Source: Arcobacteraceae bacterium (lineage in GTDB: Bacteria > Campylobacterota > Campylobacteria > Campylobacterales > Arcobacteraceae). From it: DNA of 58,480 nucleotides. Positions within the stretch are counted from its first letter, which is position 1. Every line of letters begins with the position of its first letter. The position numbers and the translations under genes are program-made. The notes below the pieces were generated by a model. That model made no database searches and was not told the origin of the DNA. It was given only the letters and a program-made list of their open reading frames with translations. The DNA lies in assembly GCA_029935705.1 (NCBI GenBank), contig JAOZJU010000003.1:1-58480 (forward strand), written 5' to 3'. This document shows positions 44,297 through 52,900 of this stretch, piece by piece.

Positions 44297-45061
44297 TTAT
44301 ATTATTATTATCTCAAGTTCCAATACTATACCAAACTTATCTTTTACTTTCTCTTTTGCCATAGTTATAAGTTTCATAGCATCATCATAAGTTCCATCGC
44401 CTAAATTTGTTAGAAAATTTGCATGTATTTCACTATAAGCCATATCCCCTATACGAAACCCTTTTAAGCCAACATTTTCTATAAGATATCCAGCACTAAA
44501 ACCAGTTGGATTTTTAAAGCAACTACCAGCACTTGGTGTTGATGGTTGATTTGCTCTCATCTTCTTAAAGATATCTACAGCAGTTTTGTCAAATCCATAT
44601 TTAAGATCAAAAACCACTTCATAAATCACACCAGATATATTTGTCCAACGATAGTTGTGTATTATATCATCTTTTTTGACAATATTGCCATCTATATTGA
44701 TATGTTTGACAATCTGAAATATCTCATATGACTTTAACCCTGCATTCATCTTCACCAAGCCTGCTATACAGCCAGGTAGGGCAGATATAAACTCAAATCC
44801 AGCTATGTTGTTTTTTTTTGTATATGAAAAAAGTTTGCCACTACTCGTAGCTCCACCGACTACAAGTTCGTCGTTTGCCAGCTCAATATATTTGAATCTG
44901 TTTGTTAGTTTTGCCATAGGTTTTGGGTCGTTTGATATTAAAATATTGTTCGCATCTCCTATGATTTGAAAATCTTTATAATCACCAATTTTATCTATCA
45001 TAACGATATCGTGTATGCCACCTATCTTTATGGAACTGTATTTTTTAAAATCAATTTTCAT
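44297..45061 (-). CDS. murB: UDP-N-acetylenolpyruvoylglucosamine reductase
   Basis: FAD enzyme reducing UDP-GlcNAc-enolpyruvate to UDP-MurNAc, the second step of peptidoglycan synthesis. KYSSIKIGG at the N terminus, the FAD-binding ALPGCIAGLVKMNAG and the catalytic segment PSAGSCFKNPTG are present; YLIENVGLKG and IHANFLTNLG complete the fold. 254 residues, the short type. I start it at ATG 45061 (MKIDFKKYSS); the frame opens 12 codons earlier at 45097, but that extension is hydrophobic and unlike MurB. Confidence 0.92.
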   Translation of the reverse strand: MKIDFKKYSSIKIGGIHDIVMIDKIGDYKDFQIIGDANNILISNDPKPMAKLTNRFKYIELANDELVVGGATSSGKLFSYTKKNNIAGFEFISALPGCIAGLVKMNAGLKSYEIFQIVKHINIDGNIVKKDDIIHNYRWTNISGVIYEVVFDLKYGFDKTAVDIFKKMRANQPSTPSAGSCFKNPTGFSAGYLIENVGLKGFRIGDMAYSEIHANFLTNLGDGTYDDAMKLITMAKEKVKDKFGIVLELEIIII

Positions 45062-45124
45062 AAACAATTGTATCAAAACAAGCTTAAAAATAAACAAAAA
45101 AAGGCAAATTTAAAACAATTATGA

Positions 45125-45130
45125 TAAAAT
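45125..45130 (+). promoter_or_regulatory. Candidate -10 for topA
   Basis: ATGATAAAATAGC, with TAAAAT 21 bases before the ATG and AAAAAAGG between them. Same layout as the gene at 57930. Confidence 0.45.
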
Positions 45131-45151
45131 AGCAAAAAAGGTCACAAATAG

Positions 45152-47452
45152 ATGAAAAATTTAGTCATAGTAGAATCACCAGCAAAAGCTAGAACGATAT
45201 CAAAGTTTTTGAGCAACGACTATTTAGTAATGGCATCTATGGGACATGTACGAGACCTACCAAAATCAACCTTAGGTTTTGATCCAGAAAATGAGTTTAA
45301 ACCAAAATACCAAATCAGCAAAGATAAGAGCAAAATCATAAAAGAACTAAAAGCAAAGATAGATAAAGATACTGTCATATACCTTGCTGCCGATGAAGAT
45401 AGAGAGGGTGAGGCTATTGCATGGCACTTGATACCAGCACTAAAATGCGAAAAAAACCCTATCAAAAGGATAGTATTTCACGAAATAACCAAGAGTGCTG
45501 TTTTGGAAGCTATCAAAAACCCAAGAGAGATAGACCAAAATTTAGTAGATGCACAACAAGCAAGAAGGATACTTGATAGGGCAGTAGGATATAAACTTTC
45601 ACCACTTTTATGGAAAAAGGTGCGATATGGTTTAAGTGCTGGCAGGGTTCAAAGTGTGGCGGTTCGTATTATAGTAGATAGAGAAAATGAGATACGAGCT
45701 TTCAAAAAAGAGGAGTTTTGGAAAATTAAAGCAAAATTTACAAACCCAGATTTTGAAGCTTTGCTTGTGAAGATAGAGAACAAAACAATCAAAATTACAA
45801 ACGAAAAAGATGCTACAAATATAAGACAAGCATGTATAAATGGGGATTTTGTGTTAACACAAGTTGAGCAAAATGAGAGCAAAAGAAATCCATCTGCACC
45901 ATATACAACATCAACTTTGCAACAAGATGCTAGTAGCAAACTTGGTTTTTCAGTCAAGCAAACTATGGTTGTAGCTCAAAAGCTATATGAGGGTAGTATA
46001 AATATACCAGGACATAGTGGAGGGCTTATAACATATATGAGAACTGACAGTCTAAACCTTTCAAATAGTGCTACAACTATGGCAAAAGATCTCATAAACG
46101 ACACATTTGGCGATAAATATAGTTTGAAAACTCCACGAAGATATAAGAGCAAATCAAAAGGAGCCCAAGAGGCACATGAAGCTATTCGTCCTGTAAATCT
46201 GTTTTTAAAACCTAAAGATGTAAGGGATTATCTCGATGGATCTCAATATAGATTGTATAGTTTGATATGGAAAAGAACTGTAGCTACACAGATGAGTCAA
46301 GCAGTTGTAGCAAATACGACTTACAATATAGAGGTTTCAAATGATAAAAAATATCAATTTCAAGCAAAAGGAAATAAAATTATCTTTGATGGTTTTATGA
46401 AAGTTTATAGTTTTGATAAAGATAGTTACCAGAACAATACAGAGAGTTTTTTGCCAGTTATCAAACAAGGACAGATATTAACCTGTAAAGATATTGAAAA
46501 TACTCAACACTTTACAAAACCACCAAGCAGATACACAGAAGCTAGTTTGGTCAAAAAGCTTGAAAGTGAGGGAATAGGTCGCCCATCTACTTATGCACCT
46601 ACTATATCTACTATACAAGCAAGAGATTATGTAGTAAAAACAGATGACAAAAAATTAGCTCCAGCACCTATAGGTGAAGTTGTAAATAGTTTTTTGATGG
46701 AACATTTTAAAGATATTGTAGATACAGGTTTTACAGCAAGTGTTGAAGAGAGTTTTGACAAAATAGCAGATGGCAAAATCAAATGGCAAAGTGTCTTAGC
46801 AAACTTTTATCATGAGTTTGCAAAAACTATAGAGGATAAAGAAGAAAATGCACCACGAGCTAAGTTTAACGATGCTAAACTATTAGGCAACGACCCAAAA
46901 ACAAACAAACAAATATCAGCTAGTGTTGGTAGGTTTGGTCCATATGTTCAGCTTGGCAAAAAAGATGACAAAGATGAAAATGGCAAAGAGATTAAACCAA
47001 AATTTGCATCAATTCCAAAAGATATATCTGTAGATAAGATAACTTTAGAACAAGCATTGGTATTGTTACAGCTACCAAAAGTGCTTGGACTAGACGATGA
47101 TGGCAATGAGATAAAAGTAAATGTAGGTAGATTTGGTCCATATTTGCAGATAAAACAGGAGTATTTTAGCATAAAAGAGGATGACCCATATACTATCACA
47201 AAAAATAGGGCAATTGAAGTGATAAAAGCCTTAAAAGAAGAGAAAGCAAAAGCTATCATCAAAGATTTTAAAGATAAAGAGACTACACTTTTATATGGCA
47301 AATATGGTGCATATATAAAACACAAAAAGAAAAACTACAAACTGCCTAAAAAACTTGATGAATCTAAACTCAAAGCACTAACATATGAAGAGGTGGAGCA
47401 TATCATCAAAAATCAACCAAAAGGCGGTAGGGTAGCTAGAAAAAGAAAATAG
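45152..47452 (+). CDS. topA: DNA topoisomerase I
   Basis: Type IA topoisomerase relaxing negative supercoils. TOPRIM domain at the N terminus (LVIVESPAKARTISKFL, ADEDREGEAIAWHL), catalytic Y295 in YMRTDS, and EAHEAIRP and GIGRPSTYAP core motifs. The C-terminal part carries two or three GRFGPYxQ repeats in place of classical CxxC zinc fingers, plus a basic tail. 766 residues. A tRNA gene begins 15 bases after the stop. Confidence 0.96.
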   Translation: MKNLVIVESPAKARTISKFLSNDYLVMASMGHVRDLPKSTLGFDPENEFKPKYQISKDKSKIIKELKAKIDKDTVIYLAADEDREGEAIAWHLIPALKCEKNPIKRIVFHEITKSAVLEAIKNPREIDQNLVDAQQARRILDRAVGYKLSPLLWKKVRYGLSAGRVQSVAVRIIVDRENEIRAFKKEEFWKIKAKFTNPDFEALLVKIENKTIKITNEKDATNIRQACINGDFVLTQVEQNESKRNPSAPYTTSTLQQDASSKLGFSVKQTMVVAQKLYEGSINIPGHSGGLITYMRTDSLNLSNSATTMAKDLINDTFGDKYSLKTPRRYKSKSKGAQEAHEAIRPVNLFLKPKDVRDYLDGSQYRLYSLIWKRTVATQMSQAVVANTTYNIEVSNDKKYQFQAKGNKIIFDGFMKVYSFDKDSYQNNTESFLPVIKQGQILTCKDIENTQHFTKPPSRYTEASLVKKLESEGIGRPSTYAPTISTIQARDYVVKTDDKKLAPAPIGEVVNSFLMEHFKDIVDTGFTASVEESFDKIADGKIKWQSVLANFYHEFAKTIEDKEENAPRAKFNDAKLLGNDPKTNKQISASVGRFGPYVQLGKKDDKDENGKEIKPKFASIPKDISVDKITLEQALVLLQLPKVLGLDDDGNEIKVNVGRFGPYLQIKQEYFSIKEDDPYTITKNRAIEVIKALKEEKAKAIIKDFKDKETTLLYGKYGAYIKHKKKNYKLPKKLDESKLKALTYEEVEHIIKNQPKGGRVARKRK

Positions 47453-47467
47453 ATCAAGCAAAATTGT

Positions 47468-47544
47468 GCTTCCTTAGCTCAGCTGGATAGAGCAATGCCC
47501 TCCTAAGGCATAGGCCACATGTTCGAATCATGTAGGGAGTACCA
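47468..47544 (+). tRNA. tRNA-Arg(CCT)
   Basis: 77-base cloverleaf with the CCA end encoded. Acceptor GCTTCCT pairs with AGGGAGT (two G-T wobbles), the D-arm contains AGCTCAGCTGGATAGAGC, the anticodon loop is CTCCTAA between ATGCC and GGCAT, and the T-loop is GTTCGAATC. The anticodon CCT reads AGG (Arg). It lies just downstream of topA, probably transcribed by read-through or from a promoter inside its end. Confidence 0.93.
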
Positions 47545-47567
47545 CTATAAAATATCTCAAATAGAAC

Positions 47568-48632
47568 TTATAGTTCATCCATAACATCTGCTGCTGATTT
47601 TAGTTTTTCGTTGTCAAAGTGTGTGTATATCTTAGATGTATTGATAGATGCATGACCCAATGCCTCTTGCACCAAGACAAGATCTTGTCTTTTTTTATAT
47701 AAAATAGTAGCATAGGAATGCCTTAGCATATGAGCACCATTTTTATCTTTTTTTATGCCACAACTTTGCAAAATAAGCTCAACAGTTCTGCTAATATATG
47801 CTTGAGATAATCTTTTGTTTGATTTGGTGCAAAATAGGGCATCGTTTTGACAATATCTTATATCAAGCCATTGTTGCAAATCTTTTTCTATGATATTTGA
47901 TTTTATCATCACGACTCTGTGTTTGTTTCCTTTGCCAACTATTTTGATAGTATAAAAATTATCTTGTGGGGTGATATCTTTTATATTTATATTGATAGCT
48001 TCAGTAACCCTTATGCCAGTATATAGTATGATTTTAATCACAAGCTTGTTTCTTGCTTGAAACTGTTTTTTAAAAGGATAGGTCTCTATAGCCTTTAGAA
48101 AAGTTTTTATCTCTTGCTCGTTTAAATAACTAGGCAGTTTATTTGCACTTGTTCCAGATATGCCACCCCAATTTTTAAGCTCTATATTAAATATATGTGA
48201 TTTATCATATTCATCTTTGTTTTGTTTGTCCAAAAAACCAAAGAAACCAACAATTGCTATACGATAGTTTTTTTTAGTAGCATCACTCAACCCAGCAGTG
48301 CTTGATGCTAAAAATTCGCTCAAAAGCTCTTCATCTATGTATTTTAATGATATGAAGTTAAAATTTTCTTTTATGTGGTAATATAGCTTTTCAAGAGGCA
48401 AAAAATAGGTATTTATGCCGATTAGTCCATTGTTTCTTACATCTTTTACTATCTGTTTAAGATGAGTTATATCTTCACAATTTTCTCTTAATACCGCAAT
48501 TGAGTTTGCTAGTTTTTTTTGGTCTTTTACTTGTCTGTTAGATAGCGAGTTTACTTTTGATCTTATAAATTGATTTATCCAAAACAGCAAAGAGCTTTCT
48601 ATATTGTATTTGTAGTCAAGATTATACCTCAT
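47568..48632 (-). CDS. xerH: XerH tyrosine recombinase (chromosome dimer resolution)
   Basis: Single Xer recombinase of Campylobacterota, which resolves chromosome dimers at the dif site with FtsK. 354 residues: an N-terminal DNA-binding domain (about 95-150) and a C-terminal catalytic domain with R208 (TGIRVTEA), K234 (GKGNKHR), H301/R304 (HMLRHSYA), H327 (LGHAS) and nucleophile Y336 (KIYTHF). The N-terminal extension and length match XerH more than XerC/D. A dif-like inverted repeat lies 20 bases upstream of its start. No phage or integrative element is nearby, so a housekeeping role is more likely than integrase. Confidence 0.85.
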   Translation of the reverse strand: MRYNLDYKYNIESSLLFWINQFIRSKVNSLSNRQVKDQKKLANSIAVLRENCEDITHLKQIVKDVRNNGLIGINTYFLPLEKLYYHIKENFNFISLKYIDEELLSEFLASSTAGLSDATKKNYRIAIVGFFGFLDKQNKDEYDKSHIFNIELKNWGGISGTSANKLPSYLNEQEIKTFLKAIETYPFKKQFQARNKLVIKIILYTGIRVTEAININIKDITPQDNFYTIKIVGKGNKHRVVMIKSNIIEKDLQQWLDIRYCQNDALFCTKSNKRLSQAYISRTVELILQSCGIKKDKNGAHMLRHSYATILYKKRQDLVLVQEALGHASINTSKIYTHFDNEKLKSAADVMDEL

Positions 48633-48651
48633 ATTTATCCTTTATATTGAC

Positions 48652-48684
48652 TTTAGTATTGAAAACTGTAATTTTCAAACTTTT
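48652..48684. other. dif: Candidate dif site for XerH
   Basis: An inverted repeat TTGAAAA (48659-48665) / TTTTCAA (48672-48678) with a 6-base centre CTGTAA, with partial ACT symmetry extending outward. Size, the TGAAAA/TTTTCA arms and the 6-base crossover region fit the difH pattern recalled from Campylobacter and Helicobacter. It lies between xerH and priA; proximity of dif to xerH would mark the replication terminus. Confidence 0.65.
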
Positions 48685-48704
48685 ACCGATAAGAGTCACA
48701 CCAC

Positions 48705-50576
48705 TCATATACTACAATCCATATCGATATGGACAAAGCTTTCATCTGTATTGTGCCAAAAGTTTAACATATCATTTATATTGTGAGATCTTATCACCAA
48801 TTCATATCTGTATTTGTTTGATATTTTAAATATCTTACACATATCTGCTTTGATTATCTGTATAGTTTTATAACCTTGCACTTTTTGTTTTGCTCTTTGC
48901 ATCAAATCTTTTGCTTTTTGTTCATCTTTGTGGGCAAATATAGCTTTGGATATTTTAATCTTTGGTGGATACAACTCTCCTCTAAACTCCACCTCGTCGT
49001 TTAAAAACTTTTCAAAATCAACACTATTTAGATAATAATCAAAAAACTCTACATTTTTTGTAGCGATAATCACCTGCCCACTATCTTTTCTGCCTCCCCT
49101 ACCTGCTACTTGTATTGCTGTAGTTATTGCAAGTTGTCTAGCTTGAAAACTATCCATATTTAGGAGCGAATCAAGTCCAAGAACCACTACGAGGTTTATA
49201 TTTAGATAATCATGCCCTTTAGTAAGCATAGATGTGCCTATCATTATATCTATTTTTTTATTGTTGAACTCATTGAGTATCTGTCTTAACTGTTTGTTTG
49301 TTTTTATCTTGTCTCTATCAAACTGTTTTATAGTATAATCTTTAAACTCATTTTCTAATATCTTTGCTACTTCAGCTGTGCCTATTATATTGTTTTGTAT
49401 TATTCCTGTTTTGCAGTATGGGCAACTGTCTGGTATCCTTTGAGCAAAACTACAATAATGACATCTCATCACCCTATTTTGAACATACAAACTCATACTA
49501 ACAGAACAATAAGGACACTCAACCGCTTTGCCACAATCACTACATACTTGATACTTAAAGTTTGCTCTTGTGGGTACGAAAACTATCACTTGAGCACCTG
49601 TGTCAAGATTTTGTTTGATTTTGTTTATAATTATCTCATCTAACATATTGTTTGGTTTTATAAAAGTTATATAATTTTTGCTATTTTTATAAAACTTTTC
49701 TTTTATTCTTATGTATGGTATTTTGTAAAATGTAGATATAGATGGTGTAGCACTTCCTAAGATAGTTTTGATTTTAAAGTTTGATGATATATATATGCTT
49801 AAATCTTTTGCATTGTATCTTGGTGAAGTTGATGATTTGTATGAGTTATCATGCTCTTCATCTACAATTATCAAATCCAAGTGCTTATATGGCAAAAATA
49901 GTGCCGATCTTGCACCTACTACTACTCTTATATTTCCAATTTGAACATCTGTGGCTATATCTTCTTTTACTTTTTTACTGATTTTGCTATGCCATACTGC
50001 TACGATATCGCCAAATACAGCTTCTAACCTCTCTTGCATCTGTGGTGTTAATGATATCTCTGGTATCAAAAAAATAGCTTGCGAACCGCTGTTTATTGTT
50101 TCTATAATTTTTTTGATATATATCTCTGTTTTACCAGCACCTGTATCGGCAAAAATCAAGCTACAGTTGTGTTTGTTTATAAACTCATATGCCCTATTTT
50201 GTGTATTGGTTAATTTTGTTTTATCCTTTATATCTATACTCTTTTTTTCATATATCATATTTGACTCAAATGGAGTAAATAACCCAAAAGCATGACCCAA
50301 ACTACACACATAATATTTTGATATAAAATTTGCTATTTTTATCATCCTTTCATCAAAATAATATTTGGTTTGCGATACTATATCTTTACAAATAAAGCTT
50401 GGTTTGTCTACCTCTTTGATAACTACGGCTTGGACAGATGATTTTCTTCTATTTAAAGGCACTACTACTTTAAACCCAACTTGTATATCCTCTATTTTGG
50501 ATTGATATGTAAGTGGTTTAAGGGGCGATTTAAGTATTACAACTTCAAAATATTTTATCTTGTTAATTTTTCGCAT
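48705..50576 (-). CDS. priA: Primosomal protein N' (PriA helicase)
   Basis: Restarts stalled replication forks by loading the helicase. 3'-DNA-binding domain N-terminal (about 1-100), Walker A FADTGAGKTEIY, DEEH box in IVDEEHD, and zinc-binding cysteine pairs in CSDCGKAVECPYC and CHYCSFAQRIPDSCPYC; the helicase C domain contains GTSMLTKGHDY and QVAGRGGR. I choose ATG 50576 (MRKINKIKYFEV), overlapping the pseudopilin by 22 bases, over the earlier in-frame start at 50600. 623 residues, shorter than E. coli but normal here. Confidence 0.92.
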   Translation of the reverse strand: MRKINKIKYFEVVILKSPLKPLTYQSKIEDIQVGFKVVVPLNRRKSSVQAVVIKEVDKPSFICKDIVSQTKYYFDERMIKIANFISKYYVCSLGHAFGLFTPFESNMIYEKKSIDIKDKTKLTNTQNRAYEFINKHNCSLIFADTGAGKTEIYIKKIIETINSGSQAIFLIPEISLTPQMQERLEAVFGDIVAVWHSKISKKVKEDIATDVQIGNIRVVVGARSALFLPYKHLDLIIVDEEHDNSYKSSTSPRYNAKDLSIYISSNFKIKTILGSATPSISTFYKIPYIRIKEKFYKNSKNYITFIKPNNMLDEIIINKIKQNLDTGAQVIVFVPTRANFKYQVCSDCGKAVECPYCSVSMSLYVQNRVMRCHYCSFAQRIPDSCPYCKTGIIQNNIIGTAEVAKILENEFKDYTIKQFDRDKIKTNKQLRQILNEFNNKKIDIMIGTSMLTKGHDYLNINLVVVLGLDSLLNMDSFQARQLAITTAIQVAGRGGRKDSGQVIIATKNVEFFDYYLNSVDFEKFLNDEVEFRGELYPPKIKISKAIFAHKDEQKAKDLMQRAKQKVQGYKTIQIIKADMCKIFKISNKYRYELVIRSHNINDMLNFWHNTDESFVHIDMDCSI

Positions 50577-50953
50577 AACTCTAGTTTTGTATGCAAACAA
50601 TCAAATTGTCCGCTATCTTTGTCGTATAAAAACTCTATCGTTTTATCTTGAATATTCAGCTCATACTGACTACTTGATTTGATACTCCACTCATCGCCTA
50701 TATCAAGGGTTTTAAAAATATCATCTAATTTGTCATCATATTTTGCAGTTTTATTAGTCAGTAGTTTGTTGTTTTTGTTCTCTTTTATTGTTGTTCTTAT
50801 GAGCAATATGTCAGCTTTGGTTTTGGCTAAATCAGTGTAGTTTAAACTATCTTGAAATTTAGGTATAGCAAATGCCATAACAATTGCAAATATAGACACA
50901 ACTAAGAGCAACTCTAAAACAGTAAAACCAAACTTTTTATTAAATATGTTCAA
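50555..50953 (-). CDS. Pseudopilin-like protein
   Basis: 132-residue protein with a prepilin-type N terminus (KKFGFTVLELLLVVSIFAIV, cleavage after G, Glu5 of the mature form present) and a short soluble domain. It overlaps the small gene upstream by 14 bases and priA downstream. Its length equals the pseudopilin at 24668, but the soluble domains differ. No assembly genes are nearby, so it is probably a minor pseudopilin of a system encoded elsewhere. Confidence 0.85.
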   Translation of the reverse strand: MNIFNKKFGFTVLELLLVVSIFAIVMAFAIPKFQDSLNYTDLAKTKADILLIRTTIKENKNNKLLTNKTAKYDDKLDDIFKTLDIGDEWSIKSSSQYELNIQDKTIEFLYDKDSGQFDCLHTKLELCEKLTR

Positions 50954-51170
50954 GTTTTGCTAAAATCTCATCTATCTTTTTTTTATAACTTATGACTACA
51001 AGTGTTTGGTGCATATAAGCTGACAGCAGGTCTTTAGCGGTGGTTGGTCTATCTTTTGGCAAAAGCTGTCTTAACTCATTTTCAAATATACCATCGACAT
51101 CAAACTTTGCATCATGACTGTAGATTATGTTGTCTATTTTTATATCTATTGTTCTATTTTCATTTTTCAT
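50940..51170 (-). CDS. Small conserved-looking protein, unknown
   Basis: 76 residues, soluble and mixed charge: beta-like N terminus (RTIDIKIDNIIYSHD), a central FENELRQLLPKDRPTTAKDLLSAY and a helical C terminus (KKKIDEILAKLE). I do not recognise the family. It overlaps the coiled-coil gene by 11 bases and the pseudopilin by 14, which supports it as a real gene in the helicase-to-priA run. Confidence 0.65.
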   Translation of the reverse strand: MKNENRTIDIKIDNIIYSHDAKFDVDGIFENELRQLLPKDRPTTAKDLLSAYMHQTLVVISYKKKIDEILAKLEHI

Positions 51171-51402
51171 TTTTGCTCTTTATTATAGTTTCCAAATCAA
51201 AATTTTGGTATGTTTCATCATCATCTCTTTTTAGTGTTTTTGAGATATTGTCAAGCAACAGTTTGCTCTTTTGGTCTATAGAATAGCTACTGCTTTTTAT
51301 CTCTTCTATCTCTTCTCTTAATTCGTCATTTTCCTGTTCAAGATATTTTAATCTTTTTGTCATTTTTTCTATTTTTACACTTAATTTGCTCAATCTATTC
51401 AT
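51160..51402 (-). CDS. Small coiled-coil protein
   Basis: 80 residues; residues about 3-36 (LSKLSVKIEKMTKRLKYLEQ and onward) form a heptad-type coiled coil rich in Leu, Glu and Lys. The C-terminal half is acidic and probably disordered. It starts 4 bases after the DEAD-box helicase stop and overlaps the next gene by 11 bases. It could be an RNP or cell-division adaptor; no specific function can be given. Confidence 0.65.
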   Translation of the reverse strand: MNRLSKLSVKIEKMTKRLKYLEQENDELREEIEEIKSSSYSIDQKSKLLLDNISKTLKRDDDETYQNFDLETIIKSKNEK

Positions 51403-51406
51403 CTAT

Positions 51407-52642
51407 CTATCCCCTTTTTGTTATTTTTTTTCGTTTTGTTTTGTTTGTTTGATTTGTCGATGTTTTTGCCTTTATTGCTTTTAGTTTTTTTAGTTTTTTC
51501 TTTGTGAGTAACTTTTTTTTACTTTTTTGTTTTGGTTGATAATCTTTTAGTTCAAACCCTACCATCACTTCTCTTTTGATTGAAAGTTTTAGTTTGGAAG
51601 TTATATTGTCAAAACTCTTATAATCGTTTGTTGTAAGTAGCGATATAGCTTTACCATTGTGACCTGCCCTACCCGTTCTGCCACATCTATGGGTAAAATC
51701 ATCTATCTTTTTTGGCAATTCAAAGTTGATAACCAATGGCATATTTACGATATCTACTCCTCTGCTTCCTATATTTGTAGATACTAGTATATCAATATCT
51801 TTTTGCTTAAATTGTCGTATAGTTTTATCTCTATTTACAAAATCGATATCTCCGTGAAGTGGTTTTGCTGATAAATTGTTGTTGTTGATATATGCTACAA
51901 CACTTTGAACTGCCTCTTTGGTGTTGACAAATACAAAAGCTTGAGAATCTTCAGATCTTAATATATGAATCAAAAGTTTGGACTTTAGCCTTTTGTCAAC
52001 CTTGTATGCCTTATAGTTTATATGACCTATCAAGCTTAATCTGTTTGATACATTGATTGTTCTGTAGTTATTTAAAAAAGATTTTGCAATATATTTGATA
52101 TTTTGTGATATAGTAGCTCCCAACAATAATGTTTGTTTGTTTTTAGAAGATCTATCAAATATCACTGCCATATCATCTACAAACCCATCGCCAAATATCA
52201 TATCAGCTTCATCTACGACTAAACTATTTACTGAGCTTACATCTATCTTTTGTTGCAAAATATCCTGACTTAGTCTATTTGGAGTAGATATAATTATATC
52301 TATATTGTCAACTTCTCTCTTTTTGTTTTGAAGTTTGTTGTGTCTTATACCGCAATTTTTGCTATACAAACTCAACATAGCGGATACTTGCTCTACAAGC
52401 TCTTTGGTTGGCACTACTATCAAAGCTCTTAATATGTGTTTTGATTTTGATTTGATGATTTTATCAACTATAGGCAGTATATATGATGCTGTTTTGCCTG
52501 TGCCTGATTTGGATATCGCTATGATATCTTTATTTGTTTTAAACTCTTGCAATACTCTTTTTTGTATAGTTGTGGGGTTTTGGTATGGTATATTTTTTAA
52601 CAGTTTGCTTTCTAAATTAAATTGTTCAAAATTTTTAGACAT
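51407..52642 (-). CDS. DEAD-box RNA helicase, RhlE-like
   Basis: Second RNA helicase of the window, 411 residues. Q-motif region FEQFNLESKLLKNIPYQNPT, Walker A SKSGTGKT at 44-51, PTKELV, VDEAD, and HRCGRTGRAG. Motif III reads GAT (LLGATIS) where most relatives have SAT, which may alter coupling of ATP hydrolysis to unwinding. A strongly basic Lys-rich tail (about 370-411) replaces the DbpA-type domain of the helicase at 1162. It heads the run of small genes leading to priA. Confidence 0.88.
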   Translation of the reverse strand: MSKNFEQFNLESKLLKNIPYQNPTTIQKRVLQEFKTNKDIIAISKSGTGKTASYILPIVDKIIKSKSKHILRALIVVPTKELVEQVSAMLSLYSKNCGIRHNKLQNKKREVDNIDIIISTPNRLSQDILQQKIDVSSVNSLVVDEADMIFGDGFVDDMAVIFDRSSKNKQTLLLGATISQNIKYIAKSFLNNYRTINVSNRLSLIGHINYKAYKVDKRLKSKLLIHILRSEDSQAFVFVNTKEAVQSVVAYINNNNLSAKPLHGDIDFVNRDKTIRQFKQKDIDILVSTNIGSRGVDIVNMPLVINFELPKKIDDFTHRCGRTGRAGHNGKAISLLTTNDYKSFDNITSKLKLSIKREVMVGFELKDYQPKQKSKKKLLTKKKLKKLKAIKAKTSTNQTNKTKRKKITKRG

Positions 52643-52643
52643 A

Positions 52644-52829
52644 TTAAATCGTTTTTAGACTATTGTTGTCTATAGTGTTATTTGTTGTGGTTTTATCATC
52701 TACTTTGGTATTTGTATTGTAGCAAGGTGTTTTATCTTTATAAGTTATAGTCTCTATATTGTTAAATTTTTTATTTAGTTGTTTTGATTCTAACTTTATA
52801 AAACTATATTTTTCTCCAACTATCAACAT
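52644..52829 (-). CDS. Possible small protein upstream of RNA helicase
   Basis: 61-codon ORF, product starting MLIVGEKYSFIKLES and ending in a Thr/Asn-rich, probably disordered tail. It is supported by a ribosome site (AGGAT, 9 bases before the ATG), a TATAAT 38 bases upstream on the same strand and its placement 1 base before the helicase start. It might be a genuine short ORF or a leader. Family unknown. Confidence 0.5.
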   Translation of the reverse strand: MLIVGEKYSFIKLESKQLNKKFNNIETITYKDKTPCYNTNTKVDDKTTTNNTIDNNSLKTI

Positions 52830-52866
52830 ATATACTATCCTATGTGTCTTTTTGTTATTTTATCAT

Positions 52867-52872
52867 ATTATA
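52867..52872 (-). promoter_or_regulatory. Candidate -10 for the helicase-priA operon
   Basis: TATAAT on the minus strand, preceded by GCCCTTAAG. It would give a leader of about 30 bases before the 61-codon ORF and probably drives the whole run down to priA. Confidence 0.5.
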
Positions 52873-52900
52873 CTTAAGGGCACCTCTAAAATAGATAACT

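Noticed and set aside
47468-48632. tRNA-Arg followed by a tyrosine recombinase, as at an integrative element insertion
   Set aside because: The recombinase matches the length and catalytic layout of XerH, a dif-like site adjoins it, and the flanking genes (topA, priA) are housekeeping with no phage or plasmid genes.
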